From: Mesostigma viride
Lineage: Eukaryota > Streptophyta > Mesostigmatophyceae > Mesostigmatales > Mesostigmataceae
Assembly (NCBI GenBank): GCA_009746045.1
Contig: RPFO01000041.1
Coordinates: 5,604,461-5,668,460 of the forward strand
Length of the DNA stretch: 64,000 bases
Reading direction: 5' to 3'
Of this stretch, positions 33,363-44,332 are shown in pieces. The notes under the pieces were generated by a model that did not search any database, was not told the DNA's origin, and saw only the letters and a list, made by a program, of their open reading frames with translations. Within the stretch, counting starts at the first letter, position 1; each line of letters begins with the position of its first letter. A program made the translations under genes and the position numbers.

Positions 33363-34185
33363 ATCCATTTCTGGCCTTGCCTTGCTTTGCATGCATCACC
33401 ACAAAACATCAAATTTATTACAATATGTGTGCTAGCTCTATACGGTGGAATAACACAGACATGTCTACCAGATGGCAACACGGCCATCTGTATGCTAGGG
33501 TGAGCACACTATGTGAATGTGCAGGGCCAGCCCACAGCAGCTGTGCCCCTGCTCTACCCCTTTTGCCAGGGTGGGTGGGTGGGAGGCAAAAGAAACAACC
33601 TGCTTCCCTAGAATGGAAGCCCACCCTTTATAGCAACCACCTCTCCAGCCAACCCCTACCTGGGTGGCTGGGGTACGGGTGCCAGCACAAAAAATATTTT
33701 TTCTAAAATTATTTTTTCCTTTGGTGCTATACGGCGTTGCATTCTCCGCTCAGCAGGTTAGTCATAGATAAAATGAGCATAGCTCACCAAATCCATTTCT
33801 GGCCTTGCCTTGCTTTGCATGCATCACCACAAAACATCAAATTTATTACAATATGTGTGCTAGCTCTATACGGTGGAATAACACAGACATGTCTACCAGA
33901 TGGCAACACGGCCATCTGTATGCTAGGGTGAGCACACTATGTGAATGTGCAGGGCCAGCCCACAGCAGCTGTGCCCCTACTCTACCCACATCTCCTTACA
34001 TGGCTAACAGCCGAAAAATACGTAGGACATGCAAAAAAAGAAAACTTAAAACTACCTAGCTATGGGGGTACTTTGTCCCAACCCAGGTTCACCCTCGGGT
34101 TAGTTAAACCATTTCCCCCCTGACCTCCCACACAAGGGTGAGGTCAGTTGATAGCTAAAAGACGAGAGATAAAAACAGGAGGACG

Positions 34186-35097
34186 TCAAAACACGACGCC
34201 ACCGAAGTGGCGCCGGAACGCCGCTGGGTCAAAACCCAGGGCCTGAGCCCAGAGGGCGGGTGGGATGTCGCGCCCCAGGAGGCTGCGGTGGAGGCCAATG
34301 TAGCGCGTGACCGAGAGGGCCGAAGCCCACCGGCCGCGCAGCTGGATGGCCTCCGGCGACTCGCCAGCGATGGCGTCGTGCGTCGCCCCCCCATGCCGGA
34401 GGCTGTGAAAAGAAAACATCCCTGGGATGCCCATGCGGGCCTGCACAGCCTCCCACTGCTGCCTAGCCTGGCTGTACGTTAAGCCCCGAAAGAGGAGTGC
34501 CTCCGGGGGCTGGCCAGCCGTCAGACGTCGCAGGAGCCACAAAGAAAGTGGATCCCGGACGAGGACGTGCTGGGCCGCCCCCTGCGCAGTTTTGGGGTTG
34601 CGCAGCACAAGGGCACCGACCATGGGCCCTGGCTCGAGAAGGGGGTGGCCGGGATGAGCCACATCCCGAACCCGCAGCCCTAGCGCCTCGCTAATGCGTA
34701 AATACTGCTGGAAAGCAATAATAATCAACGCACTCAAGTGCACCTGTCGACGTGAAACTAGCAACAGGGCAGTGAAATAGCAAAGGCGCCAGGGCATAGG
34801 CGGAGGGCTGACAGCCGGAACAAGCCGCTGCCAACCTGCTAGCAGGCGGTCCGCCAGTACCCAATTCCGAACAATGTCGGGGTAGTACAGGTGGAGACAG
34901 GCCTTGGCATGCTGGCATAAGGTACGCCCCCGCCCGCCCCTGGCATGGTAGACAGCAGAAATCCACTCACAGAAAATGGCTTCCGCGTCAGCTGGGTCGA
35001 CAGGGCCAGGTGGCGCCCACGCCACGTAGACAGCCGCCGCACGCCGGTACGCTGGCAAGGTAGACACAGGGTTGACTGTGCCTTCCAAAAGTGCCAA
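34186..35097 (-). CDS. Tyrosine recombinase of the PAT/DIRS element
   Basis: The 303-residue open part has the catalytic set of tyrosine recombinases: Arg134 in YLRISEALGLRVRD, His231-x-x-Arg234 in HSLRHGGATH, Trp257 in LRGRW (His/Trp position) and the nucleophile Tyr266 in TRYI. The enzyme would recombine the circular cDNA with the chromosome through its joined ends. It lies beside the B2 A2 B1 repeats as in other PAT elements. There is no ATG near the start, and the frame is open up to the Copia LTR at 35136, so the true N-terminus probably lay upstream of the Copia insertion. Confidence 0.88.
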   Translation of the reverse strand: MALLEGTVNPVSTLPAYRRAAAVYVAWAPPGPVDPADAEAIFCEWISAVYHARGGRGRTLCQHAKACLHLYYPDIVRNWVLADRLLAGWQRLVPAVSPPPMPWRLCYFTALLLVSRRQVHLSALIIIAFQQYLRISEALGLRVRDVAHPGHPLLEPGPMVGALVLRNPKTAQGAAQHVLVRDPLSLWLLRRLTAGQPPEALLFRGLTYSQARQQWEAVQARMGIPGMFSFHSLRHGGATHDAIAGESPEAIQLRGRWASALSVTRYIGLHRSLLGRDIPPALWAQALGFDPAAFRRHFGGVVF

Positions 35098-35135
35098 GTC
35101 CCGAGGGCGTCGCGCCCCCTCAGGCCCAGGGTTGG

Positions 35136-35567
35136 TGTTAGGAGTGAGAAAACAATGTTTGCCACAAAGTTTTACTTTATTTCACTCAGATAAAAATAAG
35201 TCTCAGTCGGCAGCTGGCCGGCTGCTAGTTCCACCACAGGAGTGTGTGAGGTGTGAGGTACTAAGAGAGCAAACAAGGTGCGTAGCTTCGCCTTTTAAAC
35301 AATTCCAGGCTCAGCTACTGGGTAGCAGTTATGATCTACCTACAACGTGGCCACACCAAACCGGTTCTTTTCTGACTGTGTGGCAGTTACAATCATAACG
35401 TGATCTCAAGCCAACCATTCACAACCAAAGTTCAAGGTCAGTCACAGAATGACTGGGTCACTTATGGAACAGAACTTAAACATGCGGCACATGCCCGTTC
35501 ATGTAGTCCAGAGCTAGCACTAAACTATAAGTACTAGTTTCAGGCAGGTGTGTCGATACTTCTGACA
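35136..35567 (-). repeat. 3' LTR of the nested Copia element
   Basis: On the minus strand it starts TGTCAGAAGTATCGACAC right after a polypurine run (GTAAGGGGGG) and ends CTCACTCCTAACA. The plus-strand bases just outside are GTTGG (35131-35135). No second LTR copy was found. Confidence 0.78.
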
Positions 35568-35708
35568 CCCCCCTTACTCGGCACACAGGCCGGAAAACAA
35601 ACTCAAGCAAGCCAGAACAAATGTTCACTAAAAGAACTGTAGTATGGGACCAGTGTCACAGGCTAGCAAGTGTGTCCTTATGTTGTCTCATCACTAATTG
35701 CCAGTAAC

Positions 35709-38700
35709 TCAAATACCCAACAACTTGTGTCTGAGCTCCACAAAACGTGGCTCAGGTAGTGCCTTGGTGAGCATGTCGGCGATCATCGCTGCCCCAGGAA
35801 GGTGAGACACCTGAACGGTGCCATCCGCGACCTTCGCGCGAATGTAGTGGTACTTGACGTCGATGTGCTTGGTACGCCGAGGGTGAACAGGGTCTCGTGA
35901 CAGAGCCACAGCACCAGTGTTGTCGCAAAACACCTGAATTGGCCCTGAGGCCGGGTCACCCAACTCCTTGGTGATGGTGAGAAGGGGACCACCTGCTGCG
36001 TGACACCGCACAGGGCCATGTACTCGGCCTCACAGGTGGACAGGGCTGGAGTGGGCTGCTTGCGACTGGTCCACTCCACCGCAGCACCGCGGTACATGAC
36101 CACGTTGCCAGTGATTGACTTGCGGTCCACAGGATCGTTTGCCCAGTCGGCATCCGAGTAGGCCACCAGCCCCCCCTGCCCCGAGTAGGACAGACCCAGG
36201 TCCTTGGTGTGTACCGCGTACTGAAGCACCCGGCGTGCCAGCCCAAGGTCGCTTACAGTAGGGTTTTTCATATTCTGAGTCAGCAGGTTGACTGCGAATG
36301 CCAGGTCAGGCCGAGTGCATCCCATCGCATACAGGAGTGCCCCGGTGATCGCTTGGTAGACGCGAGTGTCGTCCGCGTTGAGAAGCCCCCCCTCACCACG
36401 GGGGGTGTTGGGGACGACGGGCGTCTTCACCGCCCGTGGGGAGACCCCAAAGCGCTCAGCGAGGGCCTCCAGATACGGGCCTTGGTGCAGAAAAACTGTG
36501 CGCGCCGGCGGGTCGAGGACCAGGGAGACCCCCAGAAAGAGGGAGGGGGCATCCGTCTCGGTGATCTGGAAGCGCTGGGACACCCGTTGGGTCCACTGCG
36601 ATAGCCACTCCGCCGAGGAGTGGGAGACCAGGAGATCGTCGACATGGACGAAGGCAAAACCACCAACATACAGGAACAGACACGTGTCCGTGGTGCTCTG
36701 GACAGCGCCAGTCTCATGGATGAGGTAGTCCCGGAGCGTGTGGTGCCAGTTCCGGGGCGCCTGTTTGAGCCCATAGAGGCTCCGCCGGAGGCGCCAGAGG
36801 TACGTTTGGCCAGTGGGGTCGCGCTCCTCAAAGCCCTTGGGGGGAAGGACATACACGTCCTCCTCCAACTCAGCATAGAGGAACGCGGTGCGGACATCCA
36901 GCTGCCGGATGGGGTGGCCAGCAGTGCCAGCACGAGCCAAGCCCAGGCGCACGGTGGCAGCACGGACGGTGGGAGCAAAAGTCTCACCGAAATCAATGCC
37001 CTCGCGCTGTGCAAACCCCTTGCACACAAACCGGGCCTTGCACCGCCCATCAGCTTTCTGGGCGAAGACCCACTTGGTGGGTAGGAGCTTGGCACCGCGC
37101 GGAAGATCACGCATATGCAGAAGCTCGTAAACCTGGTGCTCCTGGAGGCTGGCCAGCTCACTCTCCATGGCCGTGCGCCATTCCGGCAAGGCAAGGGCGG
37201 CAGCGGGAGAGGAGGGCACGGACGCAGGCTGGCTATGAAAAGCAGCAGCGAAGCACAGGTCAGCGACAAGTGAGTGATGCGCGTGGATCCGTGCAGCCTT
37301 GGTGACAGGTTGATCCGGCCAGGAAGAAAGTGCGTCATCCAATACATCATCGCCCCCGAAACCAGGGGGAGCGGGGGTGTTACTGCCATGAGAAAGGTCG
37401 CCACACAAGGCAGCACCACGGGAACCCCACACGGGGAGGAGACCTGCAGAGGCACCAGGGGACGCCGGAGGAGAATAGCCGGTGCTGTCAGCCGTGCTCT
37501 CCAGGTCAACCGAGGTACTCAAATGCGGCGGAGGCATCCCCGCCCCGGCGTGTTCATATGACGCCGCAGAACGCGAGTGGCCAGAGGCCTGTCCGCGCAA
37601 CAGAGGGGCATGCTGTCGAGCATCTGACACGGTGAGGTAAGATGTCGGCGCCGAGGCAGGAGCCGGAGCCGTCGGAGCAGGGCCGTTCCGCACAAGTGCC
37701 TGGATGGCCGCAGCGGCGGCCGGGGGGAGAACGAAACGCTCAGGAGTCCCCCCGATGCTGACATAGCTGTCCTCACGGCCTGCGGGCAAGGCAGTGGAGG
37801 GCGTTGCCGGCCCCCCAGAGTCCTCGGCAGAGGCAGAGGGTAACTGCAAAGGGGCAGGAGTCAGCATGTCGGCGGGAAAGAGGTCGGCCTCCGCAAAGGG
37901 GGCCGCCGGGAGCCACTGCGCAGCCTGCGGGGCCCGGTTGCGCCACGTCTCGTCGAACTGCACGTGCTTGCGCTCGATGACACGCCCGCCGCCCGTCGCC
38001 TTGTCGGGCACCCATACGAGGTAGGCCGGGGAGTCAAGCTTGTATCCCACGAAGAGGCCATCCTCAGCGCGAGAATCAAACTTCTCACGGGCTGCCCCCT
38101 CAACCAAGACGTGGGAGGGGCAGCCAAACACACGCATGCCGGATAAATCCGCAGGGCGCCCATACATGAGGAAGTAGGGCGTTGCGTGCTCCGGGTTGCT
38201 GCGGCAGGGCAGCCTGTTGATGATGTAGATGGCGCATGCAAAGGCTAGAGCCCAGAACTCCTTGCCGAGGCCAGCATGCGCCAGCATGCTCCTGGTCATG
38301 CTAACTGCGACGCCCCAGAATCGCTCCGCCACGCCGTTCTGCTCCGGCGTATAGGGGGACGAGAACTCTTGCCGCACGCCATACTCGGCGCAGACGGCGC
38401 GCCAGTCCTGGCCAGTGAAAACCGCGTCTTGGTCGGAGCGAAGCTCCACAGGCGCCGTGGCCGCGGACGCCCGGAACGGCTTGATCTCCGTGGCCAGGAA
38501 GTGACGCAGGCTCCCAACGGCAGCGTCCTTCGTCTTCAAGAAGTAAACCCAGTGAAAACGAGTGGCTTCATCCGTGATGCCCAGGACATACCGCCAGTCC
38601 CCCAACACGGCAGGGGTCCGCATGGGACCTAGCAGGTCGCAGTGCAGGCGATGGCGAGGGGTCGCGCAGCGTGGCGTCGTGCTGGGGGGAAAGCTGCTCC

Positions 38701-39484
38701 GCCGCAAGTGACCGGCAGGGCAGGAAGGACACGTGGGAGCCTTGGGACCGTGGGTCACCATGTTTGAGGCGGGGTCGGCGGCTAGCCGAGCAATACGATC
38801 CGCGCCAGCGTGTCCGAGGCGCAGGTGCCACTGCATCAGGTCCACGGGGGCGGCTGATGTGGCGAGGGCATGGGGCGCCACCCCGCGGAGCAAGTAAATG
38901 CCGTCACACTCCACGAGGGGGAACGTGCGGGTCCCCAAAGTGAGGCGCAGGTGCTTAAAGTCCACATCATGGCCGGCTTTAAAGAGCTGGCTCACCGAGA
39001 GTAGGCGGGCCTGAAGGCCTGGGACATACAAAGCTGGGCCGAGGTGCACGTCCGGGGTGCCGAGCCGGAGAAGCAGAGGGCCCCTGCCGCCCGCATGCAG
39101 ATTGCCGCCCGAGCCGGTGATGCGCAGCCGGAAGGCGGGATCAAATCCATCGCCAAAGTCCGCCCGGTGAGGCGTCATGTGGTACGTGGCACCCGTGTCA
39201 ACCACCCACTCCGGGGCACACCTAGCCGAGGCCGTTGCGGCCGTGTGAAGCACAGAAGGAGCGGTGGTTGAGGAACCAGCCGTCGAGTCCGAGGAGGTGC
39301 TGGGGCGGGGTGCCGAGAGACGACTGCCCGAGCGGGACGGGGAAGGCGCAAGGCCGTGCACTGGACGAAGCGAGGCCTGCCCGTGAGGCTGCACACCGTC
39401 GCGCAGGGAAGCACCTAAAGGGTTGGCGCGCAGGGAAGCACACAAAGGGCCTCGACCCACGTGGAACGCGTACGTCGTCTCCAA
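35709..39484 (-). pseudogene. Copia-type pol polyprotein (PR-INT-RT-RH), one frameshift
   Basis: The minus-strand frame from 39484 has protease WVVDTGATYHMT, then GAG-pre-integrase WHLRLGHAGADRIA and integrase with RLHCDLLGPM, LRSDQDAVFTG and SPYTPEQNGVAERF. RT follows with DVRTAFLYAELEEDVYV, LRRSLYGLKQAPRNW and FVHVDDLLVSHSS. RNase H has AYSDADWANDPVDRKSITG and LSTCEAEYMALC. At about 35996 the frame shifts, and the last 95 residues (FCDNTGAVALSRDP, RRTKHIDVKYHYIR, MLTKAL) continue to 35709. Domain order is standard Copia. A CCHC knuckle (CSVCAKPGHDAATC) lies just upstream of 39484 in the same frame, so a second shift separates it from gag. Confidence 0.92.
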
Positions 39485-39744
39485 GGGAGGCAGGCCTGCG
39501 TCGGTGTGATGGGCGTGCCCGGCGCCGTCACCGCGGAGGTGAGCAGGGCGCTGGGCGGGATGGGCAGTCCAGCAGGTGGCGGCGTCATGTCCAGGCTTGG
39601 CGCAGACGGAGCAGGGCGGCCCGCGACCACGCCCGACCCCTGCGCCACCACCGCGACCACCACCGCGCCCGCCGCGCCCCCCGCTGCTGCCGCCATGGCT
39701 GGGCCGTTGCCGTGGCCATTGCCGTGGGCGCGGCCGTTGCCATG

Positions 39745-39786
<42 letters not shown>

Positions 39787-40827
39787 TCCGTTGCCGGTGC
39801 CGTTGCTGCTGCCGTTGCCGTTGCCGTTTCCGTTGCTGCTGCCGTTGCCGTTGCCGCGGGCACCGCCATGCCGTGGGCCACGCCCCCGGCCAGGGGTATG
39901 GTATGCGTGGTTGGAGGCAGAGCCAGAATCTGCAGGGGACGGGAGGCCACCCGTCAGCAGATCTTCAACTTCCATCAGGCGCTGCCGCAGGACCGGAACA
40001 GTCTCGACCTCGTCAAGACGGAGGGAGATTAGCGCGGGCCTGTACTCGGCGCGCAGACCGCTGAGGACGCTGGCAATGAAGGCAGCGACTGGGAACGTAA
40101 TGCCTGCAGCCTGTAGCTTGGCGTACAGCAGTTCCGAGCGGTTCACATACGGCTCCACAGTCTCGCGAGCAGTTTGACGAAGTTGGGCCATTTGTTTCCA
40201 CAAGTCCAGACGCATGGACTTGGTGAGCTTGCCATGCTCATAGACCTGGATGAGCTTGGTGATGGCCAGACTGCCCAGGCGACGATCCAGGGGGAGCGTC
40301 TGCATCAAGGCACGCGCAGGCCCATCGACGACGGCCAACAAGGCAACGTAAAGGAGCCGATCCAGTTGCACGTTCTGGACAACACCTGCCAGCACTCCAA
40401 GGAGGCCAGCATAAAGGGAAACAAGGCCCAAGAAATGGTCCTTAAAAGGGATCCACAGCGTCCAATCTGAGCCGGTAAAAACCTTGACCCCACGAACATC
40501 CTTCAAAAGCTCCTTGCAAGCCACAAAGGAGGCTCGGGCGGGGCCCCCCCCCGCCGTACCGCGGCTCAAACCACCACCGTCAACCGCCGGATTCTTACCG
40601 TCGGGAGCACCGTGGGCGGCGTCCTCGTCACCACCTGGCGGGTGCAAAGCCAGGGCAGCCAGCCCAGCTGCTGCGTCAAAAAATTCTTCGCCTGGGAGAC
40701 CCGAATCGGTAAGAGTTACGGATGATGCAGTCAAAGCGGCCAGACCGGCAGCGTCATCGGCATCAAAATCGTTACTGTCAGCAGCGCGACCCGCGGAAGC
40801 GACCTGGCTGCGAGTGCCGGAAGCCAT
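39415..40827 (-). pseudogene. Copia Gag with Gly-Asn repeats
   Basis: Starts MASGTRSQ at 40827. The region SDWTLWIPFKDHFLGLVSLY to LRQRLMEVEDLL is a typical Copia gag core. A long (Gly-Asn)n run from GCC/GTT repeats at 39710-39860 follows. The open frame then loses the zinc knuckle, which is found in the pol frame near 39590, so a frameshift lies between about 39600 and 39700. The ATG is only about 45 bp from PAT sequence at 40870, leaving no room for a 5' LTR. Confidence 0.82.
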
Positions 40828-40879
40828 TCCAGCAAAAAAAAAGCAAAAAACTCCGGAAAAAAGGGTAACGTTGGCCAAT

Positions 40880-41875
40880 AGATTTCCTCCAGCCTCAGCC
40901 GGACGGTCTCCCCCGCCTCGTTGGCCTCCGCCACCAGGATCAGCGCGGACATGTTGATGCTCAGCCCACGACTAGCTTCCAACGGCGGCTTGGGGCCACA
41001 GCGGTACAACACAGACTGATGCACACACTGGGCCACGGCGACGGCCAGCTTGTTTCCCATTGGCCAGCACAACATCCACGGCCACACCTTCCGACGAGCC
41101 CCACTCAGGCCCACCAGATCCGACCACACCGGCATCCACGCACAGTACCGCCGCATCCAAACTGGCAGGCGGAGTCTGTTGTAGTACGAATCCAAATCTG
41201 ATACGCCCCCAAAAACATCCTCCCCAGCGCGCGTGGGCAAATCGCAAATCACGCCAAGATGTGGTAGAAAAGCGGGCATAGGATCTGGTAGTGGCATGTT
41301 GCCACGCCGGTTGTCCACAATCAGCCGTCGGGCTTTCCGACCCCAAAAGTACCGTTCACCATAGGCGGCTCCTCCTCAAAAAATCCACCCAAAATCCCCC
41401 TCTCCACACACACCGTGCAAACCCGCGCGAACTCCTCCATGCTACACCCCCGCGAGATCCGCATCGTCTTCTGCAAGATCCGCTCTGCTGGGCTCAGCGT
41501 CCGTACCATCCTACTCTCATCATTCAAAATTGCTCCCCAAGAGGGGGGTAGTAAGTTCAGCACATCCACTTGGCCACCTTCCCCCGGACCAGGCAAGGCC
41601 AAGCGTGCGGCCACTAACGGCTCGTAAGGGGCTCCTTCAGCATATTCACCCCCATCCACTACAGATCCTGCCATTGCCGCTACGGAACCACCGTTCCGGC
41701 GGACAAAGGACCTGCAAGCATCATCGATCCCATCTAGGGCCGCCTGCTGCAGAGGCCCGGGCACACGGCCGGGCTGATCGAATCTACAGCAGGCGGGTCT
41801 CGCCCCCCCCCCCATCCAGTTTAACGCCCTAACCGTCTGACAGGCTAGTGTGCGAGCATTAAAAGCCCGACTCAT
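40880..41875 (-). pseudogene. DIRS/PAT reverse transcriptase, 5' half only
   Basis: Two frames joined by a one-base shift near 41335 encode an N-terminal part (QKTMRISRGCSMEEFA), then FGVGKPDG followed by RLIVDNRRGN, GGVSDLDSYYNRLRLP (motif A with Asp) and CWPMGNKLAVAVAQCVHQ (motif B-like). The frame ends at EEIYWP, where the Copia element begins. The YxDD motif and RNase H that should follow are not found on the other side. Insertion was accompanied or followed by a deletion. Confidence 0.75.
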
Positions 41876-41971
41876 CCTATCGCGCCTACGGCCTGAGCGT
41901 ACCTGCTGCCACCAGTCACGACTCAGGTGGCAGGGGTGCTGGAAGAGGTAGTGGAAGAAGGCACCGCTCCC

Positions 41972-43078
41972 TCACTTGTTGTTGTTGGACGGGCCGCCCT
42001 GCCCCTTCTTGCCGGGACCCTGCTCCAGCTTGTGCTGCAGCTTCCCCATGCTCATCGCCGCCCGCACCGCCGGAGACGCCAGCATTGCTCCACCCTCCTG
42101 GAATGGCAGCATTGCCGACGGAGTCCCCTTCCAACCCGTCGACCCCACATCCACCAGCTGGCATGCCGTGATCAGCTTTGCCAGGTACTCGGCTGCTGCC
42201 AGCTCCAGAATTACTTCGGAGCGTGGCGTGGCCCAGTAGCCAAATTCTGTCACCATCGTGTCCAGAATTCCTGCCATCTGCAGGAGCAGCATCCTCCTCT
42301 CCCCGCTGGCTGAGCTGCCGTGCATCGTCAGCATTAACGATGCACGGATTGACTTCCCCCCCACGCTCTCTGCGTAGTCCAGCATCCCCGGCAGCACCGC
42401 CTCCAGCATGTTGCTCACCAGGACCGGCACTGCATGCCCGCTCAGCGCCACCCCCTTCGTGCGCGCCAGCCTGCCAGCAGTCGCCGCTGCGGCTGGGCTT
42501 GCAGTTGCTGGAGTCTTTGCCTGGTCCAGCAGCTTCGACATGGCCGATATCAGGTCGCCAATATCTCCGCCAGTGCGGGCGTTGCCCGGGCGGGATGGAA
42601 GCCCTCCCGCTGGCGTTGCATAGCCCGTCTCGGTGCCCAGCAGCCGACCTATGTTCCGGTCTAGGTCCGCCACATCCTGGTCGATCGCCCCAGGGGCGCC
42701 ATCCTCCTCGCCAGCGCCCGGTCCACCATGCCCCGCCCCTCCGCCTCCACCTGCCGAAGGGGGAACACCCCCAGCTCCCACCCCACCTGCTGACACTGGT
42801 GGATCCGGCTCTGCAATAGCCTCCCCCAGTTGCGCTGCTAGCACATCGGCCAGGGCCTCCTCCCCATCCCAGTCGCTGACAAACCCCCTTTTCTCCAACA
42901 CGTCCATGACGTTCTTGGCACGCCCCGGATTGAGCTTCTGGATCCGCTCTAGCCAATGCCCCTCCCCTAGGATCTTCTGGACCGCAGTTGCGGCCTCCTA
43001 TGGGGTGCATCCCTCCCTGGCTTCTTGCTTGAGCTTTGCTATGAAATTCCGCTCTGGGGCTGTCACTGAGGTCATGGT
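41972..43078 (-). pseudogene. PAT/DIRS Gag, one in-frame amber stop
   Basis: From the ATG at about 43078 (MTSVTAPERNF) the frame is open except for one TAG near 43000 between REGCTP and EAATAVQKIL. It continues as a 311-codon frame with DVLEKRGFVSDWDGEEALAD, a Gly-rich linker, and a helical core (LVSNMLEAVLPGMLDYAESV, RMLLLQMAGILDTMVTEFGY, SEVILELAAAEYLAKLI). Position (first gene after repeat A1) and composition fit the DIRS Gag. No zinc knuckle is present. Confidence 0.7.
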
Positions 43079-43350
43079 GGGTTATAATGCTTGATGTGTT
43101 ATATTGCGTTTTGTTTTTTGTGATGTGGTCACTTGAGGTTCTCAGGCAAAAGAAACAACCTGCTTCCCTAGAATGGAAGCCCACCCTTTATAGCAACCAC
43201 CTCTCCAGCCAACCCCTACCTGGGTGGCTGGGGTACGGGTGCCAGCACAAAAAATATTTTTTCTAAAATTATTTTTTCCTTTGGTGCTATACGGCGTTGC
43301 ATTCTCCGCTCAGCAGGTTAGTCATAGATAAAATGAGCATAGCTCACCAA

Positions 43351-44332
43351 TTTTTCTCTGTCTCCAGTGGATCCCTGTTTGTTCCAAGGGTCCCACAATG
43401 GCCTTCCTGTCTTTGCCTCACTGCATGGTGATGACCTGCATCTTATAGGTCCACCAGACTGGGTTGAGGCTGTTTTGGCCAAGATCCAGAAGCGGTTTGA
43501 GCTGGGTAAGATACAGCACATGGTGGAGAATGAGCCTATGGTCTTCTGTGGCATGCAGGCTACGTTGTTCCAAGCCAAGGGCTCGTGGTTCATCAGGATG
43601 GAGGGTGGTAAGGACTACCCACAGCAGATTGTAGATGCATTGCAGGAGCCCATCACGCAGGCTAGGTGTGCTACCATCAGGGGCATGCTGGCATGGCTTG
43701 CAAGTATATGTGCCCCTGACCTGCTGGTTTTGAGTCGGCTCACTGATTCCCAGCTGGTTGAGGTGGGGGCTGAGAGTGTGGTGCAGGCTGTCATGATGTC
43801 TCCCCCTCTTATACTGGGTCCTGTGGATTTGTACAAGCCCCTTGACATGATCCTTTATGTTGACAGTTCTATGGACAATAGGAAGGTCACAGAAGTCAGG
43901 GGCAGGGCAGCAGCAATAGTCACCCTGGAGCAAGATCACACCTCACTTGTTACCTGGTACAGTCGGTTGCAAAACAGGGTTACACCCAGCAGTGATATTG
44001 CTGAGTGCAGGGCAATCTGTGAAGGGCTGCATACTGCTCTTTACTTGAGGGAGCTCTTCTACCAGCTATGTCAAGTGGCTTCCTGTAGGTTGCAGCTGCA
44101 CACACTGGTGAGGACTGATAGCATGGGCATGGTGCAGTTTGTGCACAGGCAGCTAGCCAGGAGCAGGGACCTTGACTACTTGTTGCTCAAGGAGATGTCC
44201 TACCTAGCTCACATTGAACATGTGCCTGGTGTGGATAACCCTGCAGATGCCCTCACCAAGCTGGAGGAGAAGGCGGAGCGGCAGTACCCCCTGCTCCGTG
44301 GGCTCATGGACCCCTTGCACGGGCGGCCATAG
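43351..44332 (+). pseudogene. RT catalytic part and RNase H of the AGTTAGC LTR element
   Basis: Resumes in phase after the PAT element: SPVDPCLFQGSHNGLPVFAS then LHGDDLHLIGPP, the catalytic box with HGDD instead of YVDD. RNase H follows with MILYVDSSMDNRKVTEVRG, AECRAICEGLHTALYLRELF, VRTDSMGMVQFVHRQL and DNPADALTKL, and the stop is at 44330-44332. It would copy the element RNA and remove the template. This part is intact by itself. Confidence 0.9.

Larger units (their letters stand above)
33363..43350 (-). mobile_element. PAT-type DIRS retroelement, 9988 bp, inserted in RT of the LTR element
   Basis: Repeats in plus-strand order are X1 (33363-33560), Y1 (33584-33790), X2 (33791-33988), interior, Y2 (43144-43350). 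This is the mirror image of the PAT layout A1 - interior - B1 A2 B2. The left end ATCCATTTCTGG and right end AGCTCACCAA are joined at the Y1/X2 boundary (AGCTCACCAA|ATCCATTT), as expected of a circular intermediate. There is no target duplication: host sequence ACTTGTGG resumes directly as TTTTTCTCTG. The coding order on the minus strand is Gag, RT, tyrosine recombinase. A Copia element has since landed in it and RT is partly lost. Confidence 0.92.

Noticed and set aside
39585-40177. Plus-strand open frames over the (Gly-Asn) repeats
   Set aside because: These are shadows of the Copia gag low-complexity run read on the other strand.
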